From [Phialemoniopsis] sp. UDSM-2020 (Eukaryota > Ascomycota > Sordariomycetes > Thyridiales > Thyridiaceae), in contig JAEILZ010000001.1 of NCBI GenBank assembly GCA_018873225.1, forward strand, positions 3,906,001 through 3,970,000: DNA of 64,000 nt. Direction: 5' to 3'. Under the pieces are notes generated by a model, which saw nothing but the letters and a program-made list of their open reading frames with translations, did not search any database and was not told the DNA's origin. Positions 1 through 11,972 of the stretch are shown one piece after another; positions within the stretch are counted from its first letter, which is position 1; every line of letters starts with the position of its first letter. Position numbers and translations under genes: made by a program.

Positions 1-1777
1 TGTCCACGCAAAAGTCCTTCAACGGGTCTGAACTGGGCTTGGTACCCTTTTGACCATCAATGCCCTTCATCTGTGATTCCGCAATAGCCTTCACTTCATC
101 CAGTGCGACCGACTGTGAAATGCACAAGCGATCGGCATGGACCTCGACAAGGAAGGGAAGGTTGTGCTTGTTCCGTTTCTTCACAGGCGGTTCTGCCTTG
201 CCCGAAGGTGCAGCCGGCGACATGCCCGGGAGCTGACTTTCTGCAGCATCCTCAGCAGGACACATGCCCTCTAACGCCAGTATCTCGAGGATCAGAATCA
301 TCTGTAACTGTGTCTCTCGAGTTCGCAAGCATGCAATGTGGAACTTGATTTCTGAGGGGGCCGCCGAAACTTCGTCATCGCGCACTTCAGGTTTGGTAGC
401 CGTCCACCACTTGCGGACATGGGCGTCCTCGCCAGTCCAGATTCCATTCTTGCTGAGCTTCACTCTCTTCGTTTTTTTCTTTTTCGCTCCTGCCTCGTTA
501 CCGGAACTGTCGACGACGGTTTTCATCTGAGATATGATTTCCGGAACTGTCTCGGCATACTTCTTGTCGATTAACACAGTTGTCATGACGAGGCTCTTCA
601 GGAAGTCAATGAGGTCCCTCATCTCCAAGTTTGACTCGGTGTTCAGATGAAAGTCTGCTCTGGCACGAGATAACGGGCCTTTGGCAAAGTACGCGAGGGA
701 GCCCTGCACTTTGATCAGAATAAGGGCCATTGAACGATAAGGCATGGAGACATACCATAGAATGATACAGAACGTCGAAGTACTGACTACGGATATTTTC
801 AAAAATATCTTGCGCGGATTTCTGCTCGTTGCCTGCGGCCTCTGTGGACTGCGATTGCTCCAGTTGAGTTGCATTCTGTGAGTCCGCTCGCGACAGGTTG
901 CCCTGGCTGTCCGGAGTAGGAAGCTGGCTTGGTAAATCTTCTATGACAGCCGACTTCTGGCTGTCATTCAGGGGTTGAGTCTCCGGCTTGGGCCTCCTCC
1001 TGACCATGGATTGGATTTCTTCAATCGCCAGTCTTTTCCGCTTGTTCTCCTTGTACAAGTGTGGTGTGGTCAAGGGTGGCCTAGAGTCCTTGGCGCTGGT
1101 CGAGGCCGCACTGGATGGACTAACACGCTGCTGACAGAAGGCAGAAGATTGTTGGCTCAACTTGTCCAGCTCTACCCAGTTGCCAAGCTTGCATACAGTA
1201 TACAAACCATTCTCGTTTCGTTCAATTGCATAGGAAGTGCTCGATGCATCACAGCGAGCAATCAGTATGCTTGAGCCCAAGCGTCCCTCCAATTCCAGAA
1301 TTCGAATGCGGGACTCGAAGAAGCGTGCCGGTGGCAGAGTACCCGCGGGGGTCGAGAGATCCAGGTACGAGAGGGGAATATGTTCTCTTCCAATTAACAT
1401 GAGAGGCAACAAGTCGGATGACTTTGCAAGAACATTTGGGGGGTGCGGCTGCCAGCATTTTAGTATATCTATTCCTATGAGTACAGCTCAAAGCGACATA
1501 CTCTGAGGGAAATTGGCGGCTTCAAGAGGTCCTCCATAGGGTGAGAAGAGGTTTGGGATCCGAAGCTCCCCTTGGATACCAGAGTAGGCACTCCCCTCTT
1601 GCGCTTATTAGACCCAGCGGACGAGGCATCTTGGGTCTCTTTATCCATCGAGTTTCCGGAGGCGGGCGTCAGGACACCCGAGGATTCGAGGCGCGACGCG
1701 TCCGAGCTGGGGAGAACTGCCGTAGCTTTGAATTGAAGGGATGGCTGGCCATCTAATGCAAGATACTGAATGTGCAT
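1..1777 (-). CDS. SLD3: DNA replication regulator Sld3, 3' end missing
   Basis: Sld3 is the CDK target that, once phosphorylated, binds Dpb11 and helps load Cdc45 on the Mcm2-7 helicase at origins in the nucleus. Three exons are visible: 1777-1502, 1448-756 and 703-1, with introns 1501-1449 (GTATGT, branch ATACTAAA) and 755-704 (GTATGT). Frames join cleanly. The conserved Sld3 core is clear: REHIPLSYLDL and RILELEGRLG in exon 2, then across the second intron FENIRSQY, SLAYFAKGPLSRARADF, VRKWWTATKPE and RETQLQMILILEILAL. At least 557 residues are present; the C-terminus lies outside the window. The start is uncertain. The frame is open further upstream to about 1918 but without ATG, so the ATG at 1777 is the longest direct start; an additional short 5' exon is possible. 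The family call is firm, the N-terminus is not. Confidence 0.9.
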
Positions 1778-3134
1778 GAGAAGTAAATAAGGCTTTCCAT
1801 AGCGCAAGTACAAAATTGACTCGGTAGTCCCTCCGGTCAAGGTGGGATGTGCTGCCCAGGCTTGGTGGACTGTACTTGAAATTGTGGTAGCGTGCCCAGT
1901 ACAGACAAGTGAGGTCACGCGTCAAGACGCGACTCCCGATAAGCACTTGATAGATTGATTGTGTGAAAGTGGGCACTGGTAGGTACTCGGCTGAGCACAG
2001 GCCTGTCCAAAGCACAGGTGCTGTTAGTGCATCACCCACTACAGCTCATCCACACACGCGCGCACGAAACAACGGACTGTGTCCCCACACTGTCACACTG
2101 TGGACTGTGAAAGGCGGATTCTACCGTTGGACCACTCCAGACCACACCCATGGATCTTGGTACACTAGAAGCTCCGTATTGCAAACGGAGAAAATCTCCG
2201 TCAACTTTTCTACTAGGTTCTCGCTCCGGAGCAAAACCACAAGTCAAAACGACTGAGCTTCTTGTAAGTAAGTCAAGCAAGCAATGACATCAAATTCCGA
2301 ACTTCATAGGATCGCGTATCAATTTGATATTTTCACTCGCAACAAAATAAACCAATATTCAAATAGGCACATTCTTCGAGACGCATGAGCTTCACAATGC
2401 TTCAGGCCAAAAGGGCGTGCGTGAGTCGAGGGCCGTGTGATCCTCTTGATTTCTCGATTTACTCGATCGCGCTGGTAAAGTGAGATCGCGACCTGCAGTG
2501 ATATCAAAGGCCGCTAATTAAAATGTGCTCTGATAACTGCGGCTTGACAGACGGGCTTGCGGGTGCTCGATGTCGCGCGCCAAATTCGGGTGCTTGGCCC
2601 GCTATTACGGCCCTGTAGGAGGTTGCCAAAACAGCGGCCAGCGGCCCCAGCAAGGGGAAATTTGTTGACTATGCCGCCTGAGAAACCAGCTAATCCATGC
2701 TAAACCAAGCTTTGTGGTCCGTGCGGACCAGGGCGACTCAGTGGTGCGAAACGCTAATGAGCCACACTAGAGCTCCCGAGCTGCCAGCGTTTGAGCTCTC
2801 CTCCCCCCCTTCGCCACATCCATCAAAAAACCACCGATCCAGACTCTACCGACCGCCAGAGACATACCAGGGAACCCCATCTCCAAAGCCGGCGGCGGTT
2901 TCCAACAAGTCTCCGTGTCCCTTGTAAATATTATATCCTATGGATGCTCCGAAACCTTCCTGATCCCCCCTTTCCTGCGACCGGTGGCATAGGAAGCCGG
3001 CGTGCCCGTGGCTTCTTCCCTCTGGTACTCGGTACGCCTGCGGTCCGCACCTGTTTGGTCAAGCCGCAACGGGTGCTCGCATAAGTATCTGAAGCGCTTG
3101 CCGACACGTATTACTGGGCTTGTACACGTACAGG
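1778..3134. other. Divergent promoter region between SLD3 and SSK2
   Basis: About 1.36 kb separates the two divergent starts. I see only short unconvincing ORFs. It must hold both promoters and 5' leaders. No clear TATA box stands at a good distance from either gene, consistent with housekeeping or signalling genes. Confidence 0.6.
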
Positions 3135-6100
3135 ATGATGACAAGCGAAACCTCTCCCCGAACCGTCCGATTCTCCCAAGGCGAAGAGGATCACGCTCGG
3201 CCCGACAAGATCAAGAGCCATCGTCCCCAACCCATTACCGTCGACTCCGACAACTCGGCCTCATCTGGCGACTCGCAGGGTGATCCTCACGCTCTAGAGA
3301 GTCAAGATGCGCTAGGCTCCCTCGGCAGATATACCGAGACTTCTAGTCATTCGGGATCCATGTCGTCGCTTGTCCCCAACTCGCTGGCCAACGGCATGGG
3401 TGGCCGCCGCGATGGAGGCGTGGTGTACACCAATGGAACAGCTGGTCGGCCTCAGCGGCCAACAGCGCCGGCAAGGACTCCTTCCAACACGTACCAACCC
3501 CAGCGACGACCTGCCCAGGCGCCCTCATACATACACACTGGCTCAGATCATCGATCTACATCGAAGCCCCGCCTAGCAGGGAGCTCTACCTTCCGGGCTC
3601 AAGAACGAGAATATGTGCGCCGGTTACGGCAGCAGGACTATGCGAACGACTACTTCGACCCCTACTCGAACGCCGATGGCTACCCTGACTCCGACTCTGA
3701 GGGAGAAACACCTTCGTCAGAAGGTCCCTTCGACGATCGTTACAACCAGGAGATCATCATGTTTTACAACAACGATGATATGCACCCGACGGACGATGAC
3801 CTACGAGACCCAACAAGCCGTGAAAGATTAGAGTGGCATGGCATGTTGGAAGCGGTGTTGACAGGAGACGTCGTTCGTCAAGAAAAGAAGCGTTTGATTG
3901 GCTCCTCGGAGGAGCAGACCGGGAAGACCGCGCAAAAGGCGGAAATGTGGATGGGCATCCGGGCCCGGATTTGCGGTAGATATCTGCCAATGCAAAGGAG
4001 GATGATCGAAGATGCGCGGGGCACCCTTGATCGCTTGATTGACGAAATCATCAGCTTTCAGATTGCGGGGGAAAGCGAGGCAGGGAAGCCTCCAATTGAC
4101 CAGGTTCGCGATGTCGTGGACAAGATTGAGAAGGTGGAGAGCCAGTATCCTTCAAGGTCCGCACTTCTGGCCGCGCACAAGACGGCCCACTCACCCCTAT
4201 ACGAAGAAGCGTGTGACGCTGTGATTTCTTGGTACAACACCAGCGAGTTGATCAACACCGAGTTGTCCATTCTGAAGAAGTGGGTCGGCAACGATGAGCT
4301 GGATTTTGCGAGGACGCGCGAAAAGTCGCCCAGCGGTAATGGCCTGAGCGACGAGTCTTCCTTTCTCGACCGATTGATGAAGGAGGACGGCCTCAAATCC
4401 CTCCATGAACATTTCGAAGAAGAAGGACGGAGCAAGCGAAGGAGTATGTTGGAGGGCATCTCAACGACCATCATGAAGGCGAAGGAAACGCTGATCCATA
4501 ACTCGGAGGCTTTCCGGAAACGACATCTGCCTCCATATATCGAGGACCTGCTCACTCTTATCAGTTTCCCCTCGCGTCTCATTGAAGAGATCGTTAAAGT
4601 CCGTCTCGCCTACGCGAAGAAAATGAAGGAGTCTGCACAGCAGAACCCAATGATGCAGGATCAGATGATCTCGCAATTCCAGGTCCTACTGAAGTTGGCA
4701 ATCAAGATCAAGCAAGAATACGTCGCCATCTCACAGCCTGAGCCCGGCTGGGAGCTCCCGCCCTGTATCGACGAAGCATTCGATCAAGTTGTTCTCGACG
4801 CGTTGAAGTATTATTTTAAGATGCTGAATTGGAAACTCAGCGGGAACAAAAACACCTTCAAGGAGGCAGAATTGCTGTTCCAGGAGTGGGAGTTCGCAAA
4901 CGAGATTGGCGGGCACCTCGACCACGGCGACATCGAGGTCGCCGAGCAGTTTAGCTCCCTCACATTCAAGGCTCTCAATAGGCTGAGCGCCACATTTGAG
5001 AGAGAGCTACAACGCAAGCCAAAGGAAACCGCGTCGGAGATGAGCAAACGATACAAGCAGCTCCTCGATTCCGTCCGTGTACGTCAACGCATGTTGCAGC
5101 GTTTCTCGAGAATGTTGAGCGACAACTACGAGAATGCATCTGACTTCAGCATTGCAATGGACCCCGATAGGCTCAACCACTTCTACGACAGATTGGCGAG
5201 CTCTGGGCATTTCCAGGTGTTCACTGGCAGTATTGAGCATGAAGGGATTGTACTCATCGCTTCCCCAAGCCTGCACGGACGACCCGAGGAAATTCAGTCG
5301 CTCATGGGCACAACATCCTATGAGCAAGTCACAGAAGATCCATCGGACCCTTACATCCTCATCATGCGTCCAGAAACACCTCCTCTCTGGTATGGGTCTA
5401 AGATATCCCTGACAGTCAGGGAGGAGCCGATCGATTTGAAGGTTGGCAACATCAGATTGATTGCCGGGGGCTCACAGGCACGCCTTGCCAATGCGCGCAA
5501 AGCCTTCCTAGATGATGTCGATATGCACCTCGACTTGGTCGTGGAGCAACGCTCCAATCTGAAGAAAGTCAACCTGAAGCTCATGGAGATCCGTCGGACA
5601 GCTTTCAAGCTCTCAAACACGTTCATGGACAGTGTCGAGAAGATCCGAGAACAGACAAAGGGCCTCGACTGTCAGGAGCTCATCCAAAGCTGTTTCGTCT
5701 TTGCCACGGAATTTGGTCAACGCTCACTTCTTTTGATGGACACGAACAGGCGGCAGATGAACAACCTCAAACTTACCAAACTCGCTCTCGACTGGGTGAG
5801 TTTCATCTGTGACGACTGTGTTTCCTCGGATCGAAAGACATTCCGCTGGGCCGTCCTGGCTCTCGAATTTGCCATGGGCATGACTCGTGGGCGACATATC
5901 CTGGCACTCGGTGAGGAAGAATATGCAAGGCTGCGAGGCAAAGTTGCTGGTTGCATGTCACTCCTTATCTCCCACTTCGACATCATGGGTGCAAGATCTA
6001 GCGTCGCCGCGCAGGCAGAAAGGCAACGCATGGAGCAGATTGCAAGCTCCAAACGCCTTGACAAGAACAAGTTCCTCAATGACGAAGATGCCTCTAAGAT

Positions 6101-7255
6101 CGTGGTCAATTCAAGGCTCGAGGAGCTAGACAAGATCGATGAGTTCAGAAAGCAAATTCAGGCGGACCGTTCCGCCCTGGGTCGCGTTCTCGAAGCCTCT
6201 AACGAGGTTGATCGATCTCTAGCCTATCTCTCATCGACAGCTACGAACTTCACGATGAGATGGCAGCTGGGTCATTTCGTCGGCGGTGGTACATTTGGCA
6301 ACGTCTATGCTGCCATGAACCTGGACACCGGACACCTCATGGCTGTGAAGGAGATTCGCCTACAGGATCCAAAGCTCATTCCCACAATTGCAACCCAGAT
6401 TAAAGACGAAATGCGCGTTCTGGAGTCTGTGGACCATCCCAATGTGGTCTCCTACTACGGCATTGAGGTTCACCGAGATCGTGTATACATCTTCATGGAG
6501 TTCTGCTCCGGTGGCTCACTTGCCAATCTTTTGGAGCACGGGCGGATTGAGGACGAGCAGGTCATCATGGTCTATGCCCTGCAACTCCTGGAAGGTCTCA
6601 TGTATCTTCATGATGCCAAGATCGCCCATCGCGATATCAAACCTGAGAGTAAGTCGTGTTGGAGCCGTGCCCCGGAGTTAGGACTGAAAGCTAACTGAAT
6701 GTAGACATTCTGCTCGATCACAACGGGATAATAAAGTACGTTGACTTCGGAGCGGCTAAGGTTATCGCACGTCAGGGTCGGACTCTTGTCCAAGACCTCA
6801 CCAGCACCAAGCCCAACAAGTCCATGACAGGCACGCCCATGTACATGTCGCCAGAAGTCATCAAGGGCGAGAACCCGGGCCATTTTGGCGCGGTCGACGT
6901 CTGGTCGCTAGGCTGTGTCATCCTTGAGATGGCCACAGGACGACGCCCTTGGGCCAACCTAGACAACGAGTGGGCCATCATGTACAACATTGCACAAGGC
7001 AACCCGCCTCAGCTACCAACGACCGATCAGCTGAGCCAGCAGGGCATTGAGTTCTTGAAGTGCTGCTTTGACAGGGACTCGAAGAAACGGGCGACTGCGG
7101 TTGAGCTGCTTCAGCACGATTGGATCATGACTATTCGCAATAGAGTTGTCGAACCGGCCACTCCTAGTGATACAAGCTCGTCGGCACAGTCTACACCCAA
7201 CATCACCTCGGCGTCGAGCGGTCGGGGTAGCGCAGGGGTCGATGGCTTTTATTAG
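3135..7255 (+). CDS. SSK2: MAP kinase kinase kinase of the HOG pathway (Ssk2/Ssk22, SskB, Wis4 type)
   Basis: This is the MAPKKK that receives the osmotic and oxidative stress signal from the Ssk1 response regulator and phosphorylates Pbs2, which activates Hog1. Exons are 3135-6648 and 6705-7255 (intron 6649-6704, donor GTAAGT, branch GCTAAC), giving 1354 aa, the usual size of the family. A disordered Ser-rich N-terminus (about 1-180) is followed by the long helical MAPKKK regulatory region and a C-terminal kinase domain (about 1044-1311). Glycine loop G1050-G1055, VAIK-type Lys 1072, HRD 1165-1167, the catalytic-loop Asn split by the intron (1172) and DFG 1185-1187 are all present, so the enzyme should be active. 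The start is the first ATG of the frame (3135); a second ATG follows directly. The frame extends 5' only with a TTG. Confidence 0.96.
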
Positions 7256-8114
7256 AAGTAGCCAGAGACATTTTGCCATGCTATTCTTCTCCTCTTCGCC
7301 CATCTCTTTTGATGGCACACAGGATGAATTCCCCGCCAACTCATACTTTTCCCCTCTTATCTCCCACAACCTTTCCCATCAATCACGCCTCAAATACTTC
7401 TTAAGAGGCGACTTTTTCTCTCATCTTGCTGTCTGTGGAGTAATGGGCATAGGATCAGCAACACAACGCACACACAGACATACACACAGCATCAGCGACG
7501 AGTTTGGAGTTTTTATTTCCTCTGCTATTCGGGGCATCGCATGCTTTCTTTCTCCTGTTCAATGGTTTCTTGTCTGAGTAGTGTGGCAGGGGGCAAGGTA
7601 CAGGGTAGTCTGGCAGGATCGGGAGGAAACTATACGAACATGAGAGAAACACGGCCTTCGATAGCAGGAACACGGGACGCATCGATGTATATACCTAGGC
7701 AATATCTAATACGTAAATTCCTACATCTGGACATCTCCATCACAGCGCCCAGTGTGATGTTCATTACGTAAACCTCATCGAGGTAAGCTTGTATTCACAT
7801 GGCGAAACAAATCAGATTGTGGTAAATGGTTCCCCGGGGAAGGTATAGTAGTCTCTGTAGACTGTAGTAGTGGTTTATAATCCCACATCAGACATTAAAT
7901 GAGTGTCCCGTTAATTCATAACGCCAATATCCCAAGCCAGACCGTACCCATGCCGTGCCTCCCAGTGCCCCGTCTAAGTCATGTGCCCGTTTGTTCTAGT
8001 CATTTGTTTGTCCAGATGTTTGCTTGCCACGGTTCCCCAGAGGGCGTGACAAACACTAGACTCCCTCGTTGCAAGGGCTAGTTATAGACAATAAAGAGAG
8101 AAACCATAGGGTGC
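7256..8114. other. Intergenic, convergent 3' ends
   Basis: This 0.86 kb lies between the SSK2 stop and the stop of the minus-strand secreted protein gene. It is pyrimidine-rich at first and should hold both 3' UTRs. No gene seen. Confidence 0.6.
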
Positions 8115-8524
8115 TTAGTGGTAGTAGCACTTGGCCTTGGTCTGGACCTGGGGAGGACCAATGGGGACGTCCTTCTATGTCATGGGGAAACGCGGTCAGC
8201 TTACAGTTACGAGTATCTTATCAGAGGGGGAGGAAGGTCACTCACGGCAGGGCCGACGAGCCATGTCTCGCTGCCGTCGATGCCATAGGAGATGCAGGTG
8301 ACGCTATCGGCGGCGTCGCTGCTGATGCGGGTGAAGCTCAGACCGTTGTAGATGGCGTGCTCCTGGCCGTCGATGGGGATGCCCTGGGTGTAGGTGTTCT
8401 CGGCGGCAGCCCAGAAGGTCAGGTCGGCAACGGCGGGGCCGCCAGCGCGGCGCTCCTGGGTGTTGGGGCGGGCGGAGGCCAGGCCGGCGAGGAGGACAGT
8501 GGTGGCGATGGTGAAGAACTGCAT
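8115..8524 (-). CDS. Small secreted protein, 112 aa
   Basis: Two exons, 8524-8246 and 8174-8115, flank an intron 8245-8175 (donor GTGAGT, acceptor CATAG). The product has 112 residues. It starts with a clear signal peptide (about residues 1-18, ending in LASA), followed by a short Arg-rich stretch that could be a dibasic processing site. The mature part has only two cysteines, in VTCISYG and in KCYYH near the C-terminus, which would form one disulfide. The last exon encodes just 19 residues. A TATA box lies about 150 bases upstream of the ATG. Such proteins are typical of fungal secretomes; I do not recognise a specific family and assign no function. Confidence 0.72.
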
Positions 8525-10389
8525 TTTGAATATATGAAAGATTTCCTTGATTTTCAAGGGAAGAGTGTATAGAGTGTTTGTTTGAGTGTTGGTGTTAAGA
8601 AGAAGATGTTTGAGTTGGTGATGAGATGATAGCAAGGACGAGATGGGCAGAGACGAGAGAACTCGAGGTCTTATATAGACTTTCCGCACGGCTTCGTGAA
8701 TGGCAATGTCCTCGAGCAGTTACGTACATGATATTCGAGGGCTGCCTCAACTTGCGAGGCGTCTTGCCCATGATGCGCCATGACTGGCCGTATTCCTTCA
8801 GCGAGCTGAAGACGGACCGAAGTCTAGTCTACACGACAAAGTCGTGATACCCTTCGAGCTTCCCCGAAGGTATCCCCAGCTCTTGGCAAGCCGGGCAACG
8901 GCGCACATGGTGTGCTCAGCCTTGACAGTGGAGCTGCCACGCCTGTGGAACATTTCGATAGAAGCCCGCAGGGTCCTTCGGCATCGCCATAGGATCTACG
9001 CTGTCAACTGTCCCGTCAGGGAAGAAGCATTCGAGAAGCGGCACGGAGGGTTTCCAGAGAGAGCAACACGTTGCGGCCGCTCGCGCGGACAAAATCTAAA
9101 TTAAGACAGAAAGTGCTGGTTTTCCCCAAGCGTTGCGAGCGAGCATGAGGCTCAGGGACGATCTTGTCGTATGAGAGGTCCAACTCGTAAGCAGGAACTC
9201 ATAGAGGGAGGGAAGTTAACAGCAATACCTCCAACGTTCCGCCACATCAACCCAAGCAACAGTACAACGCCTCGTTACAGCCATACTCTTGCATGGCCCG
9301 GGTAACGGGATAGCTTACAGTACTTGGAACCTCACAGTCGAACCCTACGCCCGTCAAAATGCAAGTTTGTACCTGCTGATAAGGCTTGCCACACTTGACT
9401 TCTTAGCACCGCTAGACCGGCCCACCCGAATTCAATTACGAGCCTTTCCATTTGATCACGAGAAGGCTATGCCTTGGCTGAACTAGGCTGCCAGAGGTAC
9501 TCGAAATCCTGAATGACGTCCGTGCCGACATAAACCCAGAGAAGGCATTTCAAAAGTCGATACGAGGAGCCGTGGCAGCGTCGAGGCTGAAGTCGACTAG
9601 ATTGAGCTTTACGAATGGCGATCAGAGTTCGCGCTTATGGTGTCGACATCGACGTGGATCCCTCCCGAGCACCGACTAGACGGAGCCTGACAGGTCGATC
9701 AACGAAGAGAGTGTCTGATCGGGTCATCTTCTCATTCGTCGAATGTTTCTTCGGGTTTCTGCGGTCAGATGGCTTACATCTTCAGCTTGTCCCCAATCCT
9801 GCCCGATGATATGTGAAAACAATCAAGTGTGTCAATTGTCATGATAATAGCTGGCCTATGAGTCTACCTAAGCCCGGTCCACGGCACAGCATTTGAAGCC
9901 ACAGGCCTCTCATGATAGGTTTGTCCAGGATGGGGAAACCTGGAAAGCATTGCAAGTGTTTCCATTTTTGGGAACAATCCGGGGAAGACGCCAATCGCAT
10001 GGTACAGCGGATTCCTCCAGCGATGTTAGGGCCGTGGCTATGCCAGGACCCTGATTTGCTCGTCTGCCGATGACAGGGTCAGCATCTACCACACCCAAAA
10101 TCCGCTGGCTCCATCAAGGTAGCCTTCATCGGCAATCGCTCAAGAGACTTCCTATGAGGTAAAGTAGCTGCAGTGACATGCAGGCCGCCAGCTTGGGTAG
10201 CTACAGCAGAGAACCGGGTTTGCTTGTAGTCGCACCGCAGCTTGGAGCTGAAGTGGCTGTCATTAGCGACTCGTCATTGCTTCTCTCTGCCTTGATGCCG
10301 TGGCTCCCAGCCAGCAGCTCGGCTCTACCTCGTCTCACTCAGGCGTGATCCTCATACTTTAAATCAGCCTTAAGAGGATCGATATCAAC
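8525..10389. other. Divergent intergenic region, 1.9 kb
   Basis: This stretch lies between the divergent starts of the secreted protein and the ubiquitin hydrolase. ORFs are short and unlike proteins. It contains the promoter of the secreted protein gene at its left end. Nothing else supported. Confidence 0.5.
8671..8677 (-). promoter_or_regulatory. TATA box of the small secreted protein gene
   Basis: TTATATA (plus strand) reads TATATAA on the minus strand, about 147 bases upstream of the ATG at 8524. Position and form suit a strongly regulated secreted protein gene. Not experimentally shown. Confidence 0.45.
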
Positions 10390-11207
10390 ATGGACAAGAA
10401 ACATTTTACTGTTCTAGGTAATAACAATGGCTTCATGTTTCCATCTGGCGGCGGAGCAAGAATTGACCCACGAACACCATCACAGAAAACCATCCAGATG
10501 TGATGAGCGCTCTGGCTGACCGTCTCGGTCTGTCGGATGAACTGGCCTTCTACGATGTCTGGTCATTGGACGATGCGTCCCTTCTGGCACATATTCCCCG
10601 TCCGGCCCTCGCCCTCCTCGTCATCATCCCGCTGACTTCAGCCTGGGCAACCACACGTCGGGCGGAGGACTCAGCCTCGGGGCAATATCGAGGTCGAGGT
10701 GATTCCGAACCCGTCATATGGTTCAAGCAGACCATTGGCCACGCATGCGGGTCCATCGGTCTTCTGCACTGCACTGTCAACGGTCCCGCCGCGCACTTCA
10801 TCCGCGCGGGCAGCGACCTCGATGTGATTCGTCGCGAGGCCATACCTTTGGGCATGGCCGAGAGGGCCGAGATGCTGTACAACAATGAGGCCTTTGAGAG
10901 AGCTCATCAATCCGTCGCTACTATGGGAGACACAATACCGCCTTCGTTGCAGGCGGCCGACAGGATGGGTCAGCACTTTGTTGCCTTCGTCAAGGCCGAC
11001 GACGGCCACCTGTGGGAGCTTGAAGGTTCCCGTGCAGGGCCACTTGACCGCGGACAGCTTGACAAGGAAGAAGACGTCCTCAGTCCACGCGCCATAAGCC
11101 TAGGCATTGGCAGGGTAATCAGGCAAGAAAGAGAGGCTGGCGGAACGGACCTTCGCTTCAGCTGCATCGCCCTCGCCCATCGACAAACGTCAGGGGCTGG
11201 CATATAG
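10390..11207 (+). CDS. Ubiquitin carboxyl-terminal hydrolase, UCH family (Yuh1/UCH-L type)
   Basis: UCH enzymes are cysteine proteases that cleave small adducts from the C-terminus of ubiquitin or of related modifiers such as Nedd8/Rub1. A 28-base first exon (10390-10417, MDKKHFTVL plus one base) joins exon 10486-11207 across intron 10418-10485; the join gives FTVLENHPDVMSALA, which fits UCH N-termini. The protein has 249 aa, normal for a single-domain UCH. The signature KQTIGHACGSIGLLH contains the oxyanion Gln 91 and catalytic Cys 97; catalytic His 173 lies in QHFVAFV. At the third catalytic position the usual Asp of ELDG is Glu 189 (ELEG). The C-terminus FSCIALA is typical. Function is firm at family level; activity depends on whether Glu 189 substitutes for Asp. 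Confidence 0.9.
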
Positions 11208-11840
11208 CGACAAACGGCTGTCTGGAATGACCAACAAGGGAACACTTCCTTATACTTTCTCAGGCCACAACCGAAATTGCATCTCAATTTCTCGGCTCTG
11301 GAAGATGAACCACCGCCTTCCGCTTCGCGAGCACCACCCTCATCTGCCATCACCCGAGATACGCAATACCTCTTGTCCACAACGATTCCCTTTCCAAAGA
11401 AGCCTGATTGTACTCGTCATATTTGGGATGCTCAGAGCTGGTTCCTGGCCTCATCAAGTTCCTGGTAACCTTGTCCGCCACCTCCTGAGCTTCTTGTGAC
11501 CAGCCCCGTCTTGCTCACCCGTGTCAAGGGACATTTGAAAACAGTGGATGAGGCACTTCGGAAAAAAGCCTCCATCGTGGACCCTTTTAGTCATATGTAT
11601 TGGGTAAATCTTCAGATCAGAGACTCATCTGGCCGATCGTCTTGGCCACCTTGTCGCATCTTGGTCGAGCATTCCGTCCTCGCCATCCAGTTGTTTCAAA
11701 TTTTAGCTAGTATTGGCTACCCTAGGGAGATTCTTCAGGTATGTGTTGTTCTCACATGTGGTCTTGATCATCATCCAGTGGCCTGTTTTGGAAGTAGGGC
11801 ATACCTTGATGAAGCTGGTGATGCTCCCAAATCCGCTCTC

Positions 11841-11866
11841 AGGTATCACAAGAAGGTATCACAAGA
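11841..11866. repeat. Tandem duplication of a 13-mer
   Basis: AGGTATCACAAGA occurs twice in a row without a mismatch. It sits directly left of a cluster of inverted repeats and may be a slippage product or a footprint of an insertion. Confidence 0.8.
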
Positions 11867-11870
11867 AGAC

Positions 11871-11972
11871 GGCTCGAGCTCACCGGTTGTCTACTCCCTC
11901 GAGCCGCACGGCCCTATTCCGGGAGTGGAGAAAATAGGGATCGCGGTACTCTTTCCGGACGGCTCGAGCCGT
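11871..11972. repeat. Cluster of short inverted repeats around GGCTCGAG
   Basis: Seen directly: GGCTCGAG at 11871-11878 opposed by CTCGAGCC at 11898-11905; CCCTATT at 11912-11918 opposed by AATAGGG at 11933-11939; and the perfect 14-bp palindrome ACGGCTCGAGCCGT at 11959-11972. The arrangement could be the remnant of a small inverted-repeat element or a set of binding sites. No terminal repeats with target duplication could be delimited. Confidence 0.55.
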
